A stretch of 64,000 bases of DNA from Eisenbergiella porci (GCF_009696275.1 NZ_VUMI01000031.1:1-64000); one strand, 5' to 3'. Numbered from the stretch's first letter, positions 51,657-61,211 are shown. Numbers and translations: made by a program. Notes: a model not told the origin generated them from the sequence alone.

Positions 51657-53861
51657 TTATCCTTCATAAACCGCATCCATTTCCCACAGTTCAAATTCTG
51701 TAATTCTTCCCATGTTCTCATCTATCCGGAATGCGCGTGTATTTCCCTGAATATAATTGCGCAGTGTCATAGATTTCCGCTGATTCAAATATACCTCCAG
51801 CATGGAATGATCCAGGAAAAATTCCATGCAGATGCTTTCTCCTTTTATATCCACCAGATCCTCCCGCCCCCTGCACTTGCCAAGCGGCCTGCCGTTTTCT
51901 TCCTGTGCAGCAAAAAGTCCCGTATCCCTGTTATAGAAAATCTTCCCCTTTTTCTCCGCTTCGTATTTCCGGCAGGAAGCGGCCGCGGTGCAGTTTTCTG
52001 TTAAGCTACTGCTTTCTTCTTCAACGCAGCCCTCTGTTATGCCGCAGATTTCCGCCGCAACATAGTCTCCCTCCACACAAAGCCGCAGCCAGAGCCGGTT
52101 GCCCATGATTTTTTCAAGCTGTCTGTTCGCTTCCCGGGCGGAGACAGCTTCCAGCCTGAGCAGTCTTTTCTTTTTCAGCCCGTAGATTTCCCTGACAGGC
52201 TGCAGCCGCAGTTCTCCTTCCGCCACGGACAGTTCCACCGGCAGACCGCCATTATGCGCCCAGCCGGAATTAAATTCTTCCTCCGGCCCGCGCTTGCCCT
52301 GGGCAATGGTAAACACCACGCTTCTTTGATCCGGCGTAACGAAACCGCTGGGACCTGTAAAGGTTCCGTTCCCCAGGTCAAGAAGCATGGCCCTGTCATG
52401 GAATTTCCGGAAGGTTTTTCCTTCACAGTCCCAATGGCCCAGGAAAAAATAGGTTTCCACCGCCTCATTTTCTATCTGGCAGGCACAGAGCAGCAAAATA
52501 TGGCAGCTGATTTCCCCAGTTTCATCCCGCAACGGCAGCAACACCGGCAGTTCCCACACATGGCCGGTTTCCATATTTTTTTCATAATCATAGTCCAGCA
52601 GGAATCCGTGGGATTCCCATTCTAGTCCGTCCGGCGAGGAATACAGCACCGCATTACCGCCGCCATTATTCTCATCTCCTGTCCCTACCAACATAAAATA
52701 GGTATCCTTCTCCAGCCAGACAAAGGGATCTCTGAATTCCCCCCGCCAGCCTTCTGCCTGCTCCCTTACCACTCCATATTTGTTCCATTTTTTCAGCCGT
52801 CCGTCCCCGGCCGCTGCCATGGCCATGGCTACTGACTGGTTGGGAAATTTTTCATTATTTCCTGCTGTGTAATAAATACGCGGCTGTCCGTCTTTATCCG
52901 TCAGCGCACTGCCTGACCAACAGCCGTCCGGGTCCGGCGCATTCTCTTCCGTTTCCAGCGCCAGGGGCAAATCCTTCCAGTGAACCATGTCATCGCTGAT
53001 CAGATGTCCCCACTGCAGGTGGTTCCAAAGAGGGGCGTGTGGGTTGGCCTGGTAGAAAATATGATATTTCCCCTGAAACCAGAACGGCGCATGAGGCTCG
53101 TTCATCCATTTCCCCGGCGCAATCAGATGGTACTGCGGACGCTGCCTGTCATCCAGGTAGCAGCTCCTGTCCGGAATCAGCGGGGCAAGTTCTTCACCGC
53201 AGGGATATTGTGCATGCAGCGCCTTTACCTGCGTATCGGAAAGACAGCCCTCCTGCAGCAGTACACATTTCATAAGTCCGCAGAAAATCCCCGTCCGCAC
53301 CTTTTCCGGATCCCCTGCTCCGTCCTCATACCTCCCAAGAAATGCCGGTGCTTCCGGCCAGCCTAACGGCGTATGCCTGCGAAACTGTTTCCGGTTGGAC
53401 AACCGTCCGTTCAGATATAAATCGCACCATCCCGCCTCCTGACGAAACACCACCGTCAATATGCTCCACCGGTTCTTCTGTGCCCTTTCTCCAAGGGAAG
53501 TAAAGGAATACAGGTTCCTGCCGTCTCCAAAGCCCACTTCTATTTTCCCATGCTTAAGCAGCCGGATGTAAAACCCTTTTTTCTCCGTTGCATTAAAATA
53601 AGAACAAATTCCATCGCCCTCGTCAGAATATTCCTGTGGGGCAAAAAAGAAGCTGCTGGTGAAATCCCCGGTAAAATCCCATTTTTCCTGCGTTCCTTCA
53701 AACCAGGTGGAATAGCCGTCGAAGACAAAGCCATCCTCCTGAAGAATGCATGCCCGGTTCTCATATTTTCTGCCGTCATTTAACAGAAATCGGATGACAT
53801 TTTCTTCCTCACAGCAGAGGAATTGGCCGTTCCTGTCTTTCTTAAATGTCAATTGAATCAT
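51657..53861 (-). CDS. LamG-like/GH32 protein with altered nucleophile motif
   Basis: 734-aa protein without a signal peptide. Residues ~1-215 form a concanavalin-type beta-sandwich (GFVFDGYSTWFEG; VFRQEAGWCDLYLNGRLSNR). A GH32 five-blade propeller and C-terminal sandwich follow. Where GH32 enzymes have WMNDPNG, this one has KWMNEPHAPFWFQ, so the usual nucleophile Asp is Glu. FRDPFVW and the acid/base region VWELPVLLPL are kept. It may have different chemistry, or bind rather than cut. It follows the solute-binding-protein gene, suggesting use of imported fructan-type sugars. Confidence 0.85.
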   Translation of the reverse strand: MIQLTFKKDRNGQFLCCEEENVIRFLLNDGRKYENRACILQEDGFVFDGYSTWFEGTQEKWDFTGDFTSSFFFAPQEYSDEGDGICSYFNATEKKGFYIRLLKHGKIEVGFGDGRNLYSFTSLGERAQKNRWSILTVVFRQEAGWCDLYLNGRLSNRKQFRRHTPLGWPEAPAFLGRYEDGAGDPEKVRTGIFCGLMKCVLLQEGCLSDTQVKALHAQYPCGEELAPLIPDRSCYLDDRQRPQYHLIAPGKWMNEPHAPFWFQGKYHIFYQANPHAPLWNHLQWGHLISDDMVHWKDLPLALETEENAPDPDGCWSGSALTDKDGQPRIYYTAGNNEKFPNQSVAMAMAAAGDGRLKKWNKYGVVREQAEGWRGEFRDPFVWLEKDTYFMLVGTGDENNGGGNAVLYSSPDGLEWESHGFLLDYDYEKNMETGHVWELPVLLPLRDETGEISCHILLLCACQIENEAVETYFFLGHWDCEGKTFRKFHDRAMLLDLGNGTFTGPSGFVTPDQRSVVFTIAQGKRGPEEEFNSGWAHNGGLPVELSVAEGELRLQPVREIYGLKKKRLLRLEAVSAREANRQLEKIMGNRLWLRLCVEGDYVAAEICGITEGCVEEESSSLTENCTAAASCRKYEAEKKGKIFYNRDTGLFAAQEENGRPLGKCRGREDLVDIKGESICMEFFLDHSMLEVYLNQRKSMTLRNYIQGNTRAFRIDENMGRITEFELWEMDAVYEG

Positions 53862-53939
53862 GGCTTCTCCTTTTTAATCTTTACAGAGCAGTCTAAATCT
53901 TATCTTTAACCTTAAAGCAACTTTTTCCGGTTAAAACAA

Positions 53940-53973
53940 CAGGGCAGGCAGCTGACCTGCCTGCCCTGCATTT
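53940..53973 (-). terminator. Hairpin between binding protein and GH32 genes
   Basis: CAGGGCAGGCAG and CTGCCTGCCCTG form a 12-bp stem followed by TTGTTTTAACC on the minus strand. It probably lowers expression of the hydrolases relative to the binding protein. Confidence 0.7.
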
Positions 53974-54011
53974 AATTTCTGTCTGTTTGTACTAACGGCT
54001 TGCTGCCCAGT

Positions 54012-55649
54012 TTATTTTGCCAGGGCTTCCTGATAACGGTCATAGGCCGCCTGCCAGCAGGCAATAACATCGTTGAGTCCCATATTTTCCAGATCGGACA
54101 GATACTGATCCCATTCTGTCTCTATACCGCCGTCTCTGAGCCAATGCGCCGTCTTTTCCTCCGTCAGGGATTTGATATCGCTGAGTTTGTCGTTGATAGT
54201 TTCAATCTCTTCCGCCGTATAGGTTACCGTAGGATAATATTCCGTGCTGTCCACATAGTTAAACCAGAAATTCTTCAGATCATCCAGTCTTTCCTGAGCG
54301 CGGTCTTCCAGATAGTAATAGGTACCGTAATCCTCAGCCAGCTGCTCCGTAGGTCCCTGCAGCTCAGATTTGGATTTCAGTTCGCCGGCAGTCTCGCCAT
54401 CTTTTAATTCTCTCATAGAGTAGCAGCCGTTTTCATCGGGTTCTTCCGTCCAGTAGGTGCCAATCGGTCCGTAAATTGCCTGCATGCTGATGATGGGGTC
54501 ATACATCTGATCCACCCATTTCAGCAGCAGCTCCGGATTTTTGCAGGCTCTGGTTATGGAGAACTTATCGCGTCCCGTGGTTCCCATTTCATTCAGATTC
54601 ACTCCATGGGTGCCGTCAGGTCCGTTGAGAATCGGCAGATATTCATAGCTCTGCGCACGCTCCGCGCCCACAACCTCAGGGATTTCCCACCATACGAACA
54701 CGCCGAGCCTGGGATCCTCGCCGTTTCCTTTGGCGATATACTGACTGGAATCCTGGGAAAATACTTCGATGTCAATCAGCCCTTCTTCAAACCAGGAATG
54801 ATAATAGGCAATGGCGTTCCTATATTCTTCGGAAGCCGCCTGGTAATATACCTTTCCATCCTTGATTGCCCTGTGATCCAGCTGATAGTCCGTACAGCCA
54901 AAGGGCGCCAGCAGGGTTCCGATTCCGGCGCACCAGGAACCGTTTTTCTCAGGGAAGATGAAGGACAGCGGGATTTCATCCGAAGGGTCCCCGTTGCCGT
55001 TTACGTCATTGTCCTTAAATGCCTTGAGCACGTCATGGAGTTCATCCACCGTAGTGGGCATTTCCATATTCACAGCCTCCAGCCAGTCCTTGTTAATCGC
55101 CGTAAACTGGGGGATGGCGCCGATATAGTAGGTTTCGCCGTCCGTATGCTCAAATCCCATCTCGGAAATTGTGGGAAGTCCATAAATATGGCCGTCCGGC
55201 ATGGTGCACACTGCAAGCAGCTCCGGACGCTTTTCCACGATTTTCATCAGGTTCGGCATGGTTTCCTCATTGATATAGCTTTCCAGGGGAATCAGCATCC
55301 CGTTACCGCCATAGGTGATAAGCTCACTGTCGGAAAGGTTGGCAGACATCAGCGCATCCGGGAGATCATTTCCCGCATTCAGGAGCAGGTTTTTCTTCTC
55401 TGTCAGCGTGTCGCCGGAAACGCAGTTCCACTCAATTTCCACACCTACCGCTTCATTCATCTGCTTCACCAGGGGCTTTTCACTGTTATCCGGCGACAGC
55501 GGGCTGATGCCTGCAAAAATCTTGAAGTTTGTCTGCGAGGTATCCGCCTGTACGCTCCCGCTGCTTTCTTTTCCCCCGCAGGCCGCGGTGGACAGGACTA
55601 CCGCTGCGGTCAGTCCCAGTGCAATCAGTTTCTTGAGATTCCTTTTCAT
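54012..55649 (-). CDS. Extracellular solute-binding lipoprotein (ABC, family 1-like)
   Basis: 545-aa sugar-binding lipoprotein. The signal LIALGLTAAVVLSTAAC ends in a lipobox Cys; the mature part resembles LplA/YtcQ-type oligosaccharide-binding proteins (DKLSDIKSLTEEKTAHW, EWDQYLSDLENMGLNDVIAC near the C-terminus). The start at 55649 has AGAGGA upstream. No permease genes remain beside it, so transport would need permeases elsewhere, or the system is now incomplete. Confidence 0.9.
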   Translation of the reverse strand: MKRNLKKLIALGLTAAVVLSTAACGGKESSGSVQADTSQTNFKIFAGISPLSPDNSEKPLVKQMNEAVGVEIEWNCVSGDTLTEKKNLLLNAGNDLPDALMSANLSDSELITYGGNGMLIPLESYINEETMPNLMKIVEKRPELLAVCTMPDGHIYGLPTISEMGFEHTDGETYYIGAIPQFTAINKDWLEAVNMEMPTTVDELHDVLKAFKDNDVNGNGDPSDEIPLSFIFPEKNGSWCAGIGTLLAPFGCTDYQLDHRAIKDGKVYYQAASEEYRNAIAYYHSWFEEGLIDIEVFSQDSSQYIAKGNGEDPRLGVFVWWEIPEVVGAERAQSYEYLPILNGPDGTHGVNLNEMGTTGRDKFSITRACKNPELLLKWVDQMYDPIISMQAIYGPIGTYWTEEPDENGCYSMRELKDGETAGELKSKSELQGPTEQLAEDYGTYYYLEDRAQERLDDLKNFWFNYVDSTEYYPTVTYTAEEIETINDKLSDIKSLTEEKTAHWLRDGGIETEWDQYLSDLENMGLNDVIACWQAAYDRYQEALAK

Positions 55650-55845
55650 CTTGTATCCTCTGAGGATGGCGAACTGTTCGTTTCCTCTATCTGCCAGCCC
55701 ATTCAGCAGCTGGCGGAAAAATGTGTGGAAATTGTTCTGATGCAAGATCATTCCACGATTCCCAGCTTAACACTTCTTCCCGTGAAATACGAATATGGCG
55801 GAACCACCCTGCGGCCTGAGAATCCTCCAAATTGCGCCGGTCATT

Positions 55846-55893
55846 AAAGACAGAAAGAGGCACCTGCGATTGCAGATACCTCTTTCTGTCTTT
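55846..55893. terminator. Long inverted repeat / terminator after ABC permease
   Basis: AAAGACAGAAAGAGG and CCTCTTTCTGTCTTT are perfect 15-bp arms; inner CTGC/GCAG pairs as well. It follows the ABC permease stop on the minus strand, with only a short T tract. Confidence 0.65.
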
Positions 55894-55907
55894 ATATACA
55901 CCTAAGC

Positions 55908-56930
55908 CTATGCCCTGATCTCCTGCCTCATAAACCCAATATAAGACAGTGCAAAACACACCGCCGTCAGCGCCACCATACACACCAGATGGGGCCAGAC
56001 GAGAAGCAGGCTCTGCCCAAAGGGCAGATACCCCGCAATGGCGCCTGAAAGCTGGGAATTGGTGATTACGCCTATGCTCCTGATGTTGGGATTTAAAATG
56101 GTGGCCGCAGCCTCCCCGAACAGATAATAAGGGGAAATCCTGTTCAGTCCCAGCTGAAGGTTATAATTATCCATCATATGGAACATGCCTTCTATGCCCT
56201 CCGTAGGATAGACCATATCGGCAACCGCTCCCGCCACCATACTCATGAAAAAGGACAGGAAAATCCAGATGGAGATTCCCGCCAGGGCCGCTGTCGCCGC
56301 ATGTCTCCACAAAACGGAAAACAGAATGGACAGCCCCAGCCAGAAGGAAATATAAAATACCGTAAAAAGCAAAAACGCCGTAATACGAAGCACTTCCTCA
56401 ACCGACGGAGGAAGCCCGATGGCAAGCAGTCCGATGGCGCTCACCAGGATTCCCAGGGAAAACACCATCATAAAAACGGCCGCAAAGCCTGCCATAAATT
56501 TCCCGTTAATGATTGCATCCCTGTAAATGGGCTGTGACGTCAGGCGGTTCAGCGTTCCCAGCGAACGTTCCCTATTCACACAGTCAAAACCCATGACGAT
56601 GCCTGCCAGCGGCCCCAAAAAGGCCAGGAAGGTGGAGATGGAGGGAATGGATTTTCCTCCTGTGGTAAACAGCGTTAAAAAAATAAATTCGCTGCTATCC
56701 GTCGCGGCATCACGGACACTGCCCAGCGCGCCGTAAAGGCTTGCCATGCTCGTCAGCGTCAGAAGAGCCAGCATCAAAAGAAACCGGGCGCTTTTCAGAT
56801 GATCCGTCAGCTCCTTGCGAAACAGCACCAGCAGGCCGTGCATGGAGCTGTTATCTTTTTCCGATTTTAGCTTTGACAGCGCTCCTGATGCCGTCCCTGA
56901 AAGTCTTTCTTTTATCTGTATAGCCTTCAT
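55908..56930 (-). CDS. ABC-2 family permease
   Basis: 340-aa membrane protein with an N-terminal cytosolic region, one membrane helix (RFLLMLALLTLTSMASLYGA), an external loop, and at least five more helices. The segment MGFDCVNRERSLGTLNRLTS is typical of NosY/GldF-like ABC-2 permeases. The start at 56930 (MKAIQIKER) lies 80 bp inside the ATPase gene, with GCAGGTG before it. Third gene of the NEW3-ABC operon. Confidence 0.88.
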   Translation of the reverse strand: MKAIQIKERLSGTASGALSKLKSEKDNSSMHGLLVLFRKELTDHLKSARFLLMLALLTLTSMASLYGALGSVRDAATDSSEFIFLTLFTTGGKSIPSISTFLAFLGPLAGIVMGFDCVNRERSLGTLNRLTSQPIYRDAIINGKFMAGFAAVFMMVFSLGILVSAIGLLAIGLPPSVEEVLRITAFLLFTVFYISFWLGLSILFSVLWRHAATAALAGISIWIFLSFFMSMVAGAVADMVYPTEGIEGMFHMMDNYNLQLGLNRISPYYLFGEAAATILNPNIRSIGVITNSQLSGAIAGYLPFGQSLLLVWPHLVCMVALTAVCFALSYIGFMRQEIRA

Positions 56931-57879
56931 ACTGTTCACCTGCCATTTCAAAATATTTACTGTAGATTTCATCCAGATCACCGCCGCGCTGGCGCAGCCT
57001 GCGCATATCATAGCCATTGGTAAGCAGCGCCGTGATCACTGCAGTGTGGCAGTCCCTGTCCGAATGCACAAGAAGCATTCCGTTTTCCCGGGTAATCCGT
57101 TTAACGCCCTCCATACCGGCCAGCAGGCGTTCCAGCGCCCTGTCGTTGGGCCATGCCTCAAGCTCCAGCACATAATTGCCTGCGCTGCGCAGCTGTACCG
57201 CCAGATCGTTTATGGATCCGCAGGCAATCAGCTTTCCTTTGACAAAAATGCCCACCCGGTCACAGATCTGCTGAATCTGGTGCAGCTGATGGGAGGAAAT
57301 CAGGATGGTTCTCTTATCCTCCTGCGCCAGCCTGTGAATCAGCCCCAAAAGCTCCCGCATGCCCTCCGGGTCAATTCCCAATGTAGGTTCGTCCATAATG
57401 ATTACCTGCGGATCCTTCATCAGCACATCCGCAATCCCCAGCCGCTGCTTCATTCCTCTGGAATAGGTGCCCGCCTTCCGGTCTGCGGCTTCCCACATGC
57501 CCACTTTTTTTAGCATCTCCTCAATCCGCTTTTCCAGCGCTTCCCCGTTCAGGCCGTTCAGACGGCCGGTGAAACGAAGATTCTGGCGGCCCGTCATATC
57601 CGGATAAAAGCCTACGTTGTCCGGCAGATAACCGGTAATTTTTTTCACCTGCAGGGAGTTCCGGGTACAGTCGAAGCCTCCGATGAAGGCAGTGCCAGCC
57701 GTAGGCTCCGTCAGCCCCAGAAGCATCAGGGTTGTGGTTGTTTTCCCCGCGCCGTTGGGACCCAGCAGGCCGAATACCTCGCCCCGCCGGATATCCAGAA
57801 ACAGACTATCCACCGCGGTAATACTGCCGTAGCGCTTGGTCAGCCCTTCTATTTTAATGATTGTATCTTCCATAATCAT
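56851..57879 (-). CDS. ABC transporter ATPase
   Basis: 342-aa ATPase of the ABC-2/NosF type. Walker A GPNGAGKTTTTLML, signature YSRGMKQRLGIADVL, Walker B PQVIIMDEPTLGID and switch His in LISSHQLHQ are all present. The C-terminal ~100 residues form the accessory domain common in this group. The ATG overlaps the stop of the NEW3 gene (ATGA), indicating translational coupling. Confidence 0.94.
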   Translation of the reverse strand: MIMEDTIIKIEGLTKRYGSITAVDSLFLDIRRGEVFGLLGPNGAGKTTTTLMLLGLTEPTAGTAFIGGFDCTRNSLQVKKITGYLPDNVGFYPDMTGRQNLRFTGRLNGLNGEALEKRIEEMLKKVGMWEAADRKAGTYSRGMKQRLGIADVLMKDPQVIIMDEPTLGIDPEGMRELLGLIHRLAQEDKRTILISSHQLHQIQQICDRVGIFVKGKLIACGSINDLAVQLRSAGNYVLELEAWPNDRALERLLAGMEGVKRITRENGMLLVHSDRDCHTAVITALLTNGYDMRRLRQRGGDLDEIYSKYFEMAGEQYEGYTDKRKTFRDGIRSAVKAKIGKR

Positions 57880-59069
57880 CGTCTCCCATACTTATGGAAT
57901 ACCCAGCCCAGGCCCGCGAAGACACAGATAATCAGGAGAACTCCCACGATCCCCCATACCGTTTCCGTCTTGATGGAAATACGGAATTCCGCTGTATCTG
58001 AGGTTTCGGAGCCGGCCGCCTTTACTGTCACCACATAGTCGCCGGACAGCGCATCCTTTCCGGGTGTCAGTCTGGCCGTTACTTCAACGGAGGCGCCCGC
58101 TTCAATGACCTCTACTGCAGGCTGGCTGAAGCTCATGCTCCATCCGTCCGGCGTGGTTGCGGTAAGGTTGACATTTTTCAAATCCGTATTGCCGTTATTG
58201 GTCAGTTTCAGCGTAATTTCCTTTTGCTTGTTGGGATACGCCTCGGTGCTCAGCCGGCCGCTGGGTGTGGAAACATCCAGAGAATAATTTCCCGTAATCG
58301 TCGCCTTAAGATCAGTTTTCAACGTTTCTCCCGCCGAAACCGCAGAACATGAAATGGTATAATCCCCGGCCTGCGCATCCACGGAGGGCGTCACTCCGAT
58401 GGTAACCGCCTGACTCTGCCGCGGCTCCACCGTAATGCTGTTCACCGGGCTGCTCTCTCCGGAAGGGGTGAAGCTCACCGTCCAGCCGGCAGGCGCATTG
58501 GAGGAAAAGCTGTAGTTCTGCTGGGACGCGCTGTTGTTTACAAGGGAGGCTTCAAAGCTGAAGCTGGCTCCGGATGCGCCCTCCTGCTCCGGATACTGGG
58601 ATTCGAAGCTGCTGCTTCCGATTTCCTCCGCCGCAACCTTCAGCTTTAATGTAAGCGTATCCTCTGCTTCCGTGCCCGCAAAGGCCCGCAGCACCACCTC
58701 GTAATCTCCACTGGCCGCCTCGTCCGGGATGGACAGGGAATAGGCAGCCGCCCCCGCATTATCGCCGCTCTTTACATAGACCTGGCTCACTTCACTTCCA
58801 TTGCCTGTAAAATACCCCTTCCAGCCCTCAGGGAGGGAAACCGTTTCCAGGGAGACTGCCATTCCTGCTCCCGTGGTATTGGAAAAATCCAGGGAAAAGC
58901 TCAGATCATCCCCTGCATTTACCGTCATGCCCGGATAGCCCGTGCTCATCTGCAGCCCTCCAGCGGCGGATACTTTCCCTCCGACGGTAAAAAACAGGAC
59001 AGCCATGATAAAAAGGGCCGTTATTATCTGCGCTGCTGTTTTGTTCTGCGTTGCTGTGATAGCTTTCAT
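57876..59069 (-). CDS. Secreted NEW3/COG1470-type membrane-anchored protein
   Basis: 397-aa exported protein. The signal peptide ends near VGGKVSAAG. Three Ig-like NEW3 (NPCBM-associated) repeats follow, each with a GDYEVVLRA / GDYTISCSA / GDYVVTVKA type strand. One C-terminal membrane helix (VWGIVGVLLIICVFAGLGWV) and a short basic tail end it. It sits on the outer surface and is encoded with an ABC ATPase and permease, so it is probably an extracellular accessory subunit of that transporter. AAAGGAG precedes the ATG. Confidence 0.88.
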   Translation of the reverse strand: MKAITATQNKTAAQIITALFIMAVLFFTVGGKVSAAGGLQMSTGYPGMTVNAGDDLSFSLDFSNTTGAGMAVSLETVSLPEGWKGYFTGNGSEVSQVYVKSGDNAGAAAYSLSIPDEAASGDYEVVLRAFAGTEAEDTLTLKLKVAAEEIGSSSFESQYPEQEGASGASFSFEASLVNNSASQQNYSFSSNAPAGWTVSFTPSGESSPVNSITVEPRQSQAVTIGVTPSVDAQAGDYTISCSAVSAGETLKTDLKATITGNYSLDVSTPSGRLSTEAYPNKQKEITLKLTNNGNTDLKNVNLTATTPDGWSMSFSQPAVEVIEAGASVEVTARLTPGKDALSGDYVVTVKAAGSETSDTAEFRISIKTETVWGIVGVLLIICVFAGLGWVFHKYGRR

Positions 59070-59131
59070 AATTCTCTCTCCTTTTCCTTTCGGTTAGTGA
59101 AACGGCCATCAGCCGTTTTTCTTTGCTTTTG

Positions 59132-59137
59132 ATTATA
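59132..59137 (-). promoter_or_regulatory. -10 box of the NEW3-ABC operon
   Basis: TATAAT on the minus strand, about 63 bp before the gene. No good -35, so activation by the neighbouring two-component system is plausible. The leader holds a small hairpin AACGGC/GCCGTT. Confidence 0.5.
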
Positions 59138-59156
59138 GCCCGCGAAGTATAAATGA

Positions 59157-59201
59157 ACTTAAAAAAAGATCCCGCAGACCTCCCTGGTCCGCAGGATCTT
59201 A
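59157..59201 (-). terminator. Terminator after the sensor kinase gene
   Basis: AAGATCCTGCGGACC and GGTCTGCGGGATCTT form a 15-bp stem with a T7 tail on the minus strand. Confidence 0.85.
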
Positions 59202-59218
59202 TGTGAAAGTTTTGTGAA

Positions 59219-60445
59219 CTACTGCCTGGGGAGCGTCACTGTAAAGCAGACGGTCCCGTCCTCATATTCCGCGCTGATTTTTCCCTTATGCCCGTCCGTC
59301 ACCGCCCTGGCAATGGACAGGCCGATGCCGTAGCCCCCGCTCTTACGGGAGCGTGAGCTGTCGGCCCTGTAAAAACGGTCAAATAGGTTCGGCAGCTGGG
59401 AAGCATCCAGATCCGCACAGGGATTAGAAATCTGAAGCATAAGCTGGCGGCCCTTCTTTTTCAGCGTCAGCCTCACCGTTCCTCCGTCATCGCAATATTT
59501 TACCGCATTGTCCAGAAGCACCGTCAGCAGACGCAGGATGGCCTCCTGCTGCCCCTTCATATAAAGCTCCGGCTCTATTGTGGTTTCCAGTTGTTTTCCC
59601 TGCGCCTGCGCCGATGTGCGGAAGGTATCCGCCGCATTCCGGGCGGCCTCACTTACGTTAAAAACCCGCAGCTCCCCGGCTTTCCCCATCTCCTCGGACT
59701 TTGCCAGCTCAATCAAATCCCTGATCAGGCTGTCCAGCCGCCTGACCTGGTTCTGGGTGCTTTCAATCCATTCATCCTTTCCGTTTACGATTTCCAGCAC
59801 TCCCATGTTGGCGGAAATGATGCCCAGGGGCGTTTTCAGCTCATGGGAAACATCCGTGATGAAACGCTTCTGGCGCTCCATGTTTTCCGCAAAGGGACGC
59901 ATCACCCTGCCGGAGAGAAGCAGCAGAAGGAAAAAAACAATGGCCACACAGCACAGGAACACCAGCAGGGTTACCTGCAGCACGTTATGAGCCGACTGGA
60001 GCTGTAAAAAACAGTTCAGCACCACAATCGTATTTTTGTCCGCCTCTTCATAGACCCGGTAGCGGTAATAGCCCACAAAACCGCTTTTCTTCCCTTCTTT
60101 TACGATATCTCCCACCAGATCCTCCACACGATCCCGATCCAGGGCCGCAATGTGCTCAATATCAACCTCTATCACCTCTCTCTTTTTCGTGAGGTAGACG
60201 ATGCAGTAACGAGTCTCAAAGGGCGTCTCCTCCGTGATCTGGAACCCCCCGGCCACATTGGGGACAGCGGCATCCGGCAGAGGGAAGGAACCGTCATTGC
60301 GGTAAAGCAGCTCAATGGCAGTATCCGCCAGCCGGATAATCCGGAACAGATTTCCCAGATTAATGGCAATTCCAATCAAAAAAAGCGTCCCCATCAGGGA
60401 AAGCATTGCCGTCAGAATAAACCTTCTGCGAAGCGTCTGTATCAT
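59219..60445 (-). CDS. Sensor histidine kinase
   Basis: 408-aa membrane kinase. Two membrane helices (LSLMGTLFLIGIAINLGNLF; VLQVTLLVFLCCVAIVFFLL) flank a ~120-residue external sensor domain. There is no obvious HAMP. The H box is DVSHELKTPLGIISANM, the N box LLTVLLDNAVKYCDDGG, and the G2 box GGYGIGLSIARAVTD. Encoded right after its response regulator and next to the NEW3-ABC operon, which it probably controls. Confidence 0.94.
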   Translation of the reverse strand: MIQTLRRRFILTAMLSLMGTLFLIGIAINLGNLFRIIRLADTAIELLYRNDGSFPLPDAAVPNVAGGFQITEETPFETRYCIVYLTKKREVIEVDIEHIAALDRDRVEDLVGDIVKEGKKSGFVGYYRYRVYEEADKNTIVVLNCFLQLQSAHNVLQVTLLVFLCCVAIVFFLLLLLSGRVMRPFAENMERQKRFITDVSHELKTPLGIISANMGVLEIVNGKDEWIESTQNQVRRLDSLIRDLIELAKSEEMGKAGELRVFNVSEAARNAADTFRTSAQAQGKQLETTIEPELYMKGQQEAILRLLTVLLDNAVKYCDDGGTVRLTLKKKGRQLMLQISNPCADLDASQLPNLFDRFYRADSSRSRKSGGYGIGLSIARAVTDGHKGKISAEYEDGTVCFTVTLPRQ

Positions 60446-60530
60446 TTACAATCCTCCGTTAATACGCCGTTAAAATCCGCAGCCCTTTTATGGCTTCCTC
60501 CGCCCCTTTGGCTTCCTCTGCCCGGCCGGT

Positions 60531-61211
60531 TCATTGTCCGCCCTCCGCCTCCAGCATGTACCCCCGCCCGCGGCTGGCCGTTATTTTCACATCGGCTCCC
60601 AGGGAGGCAAGCTTCCTGCGCAGATAGGATATGTATGCCCATACCACATTGATTTCACTGTCGCATTCATAGCCCCAGATCCGTTCCATAAGCTGTTCCG
60701 TAGAAATGAACTGCCCCTGACGGCGCATCAGAAGCTCCATCATCTGAAATTCCTTGTTTCCCAGCCGCACGGCTGTCCCGCCGCTGCTCAGCTCAAAGGT
60801 GGAGCGGTTGAGGCTTACCTTCCCAACCGTAAGAATCTGGGGCGTAAAGGTGCCGCCCCTGCGTGTGAGCGAACGCACCCTCGCCAGGAACTCACGCACA
60901 TCAAAGGGCTTGGGAAGGTAATCATCCGCGCCGCAGTCCAGCCCTGCAACACGATCCTCCACCTCCCCCTTTGCCGTCAGAAGCAGCACCGGGGTGGAAA
61001 TGCCGTTCTCCCGCAGCTTCTTCAGGACCTGAAGGCCGTCAAGCCCCGGCATCATGATGTCCAGCACCAGACAGTCACAGCTCTCTGCCAGGCCGTAATC
61101 CAGCGCCGCCAGACCGTCGTGAACCGTATCCACCGAATAATGCTCATGCTTCAGAATCGCAGACAGCGCCTGCGTCATTTCCTTTTCATCGTCCGCTATC
61201 AATATACGCAC
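60531..61211 (-). CDS. OmpR/PhoB-family response regulator
   Basis: 226-aa regulator. The receiver domain has the acidic pair in LIADDEKEM, phospho-acceptor Asp in LVLDIMMPGLDG and the conserved Lys in YLPKPFD. The C-terminal winged helix ends in the typical INVVWAYISYLRRKLASLG. A GTG start at 61211 with AAGGGAAG upstream is preferred over an ATG 14 codons earlier that lacks a site. Cognate kinase downstream. Confidence 0.94.
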   Translation of the reverse strand: MRILIADDEKEMTQALSAILKHEHYSVDTVHDGLAALDYGLAESCDCLVLDIMMPGLDGLQVLKKLRENGISTPVLLLTAKGEVEDRVAGLDCGADDYLPKPFDVREFLARVRSLTRRGGTFTPQILTVGKVSLNRSTFELSSGGTAVRLGNKEFQMMELLMRRQGQFISTEQLMERIWGYECDSEINVVWAYISYLRRKLASLGADVKITASRGRGYMLEAEGGQ

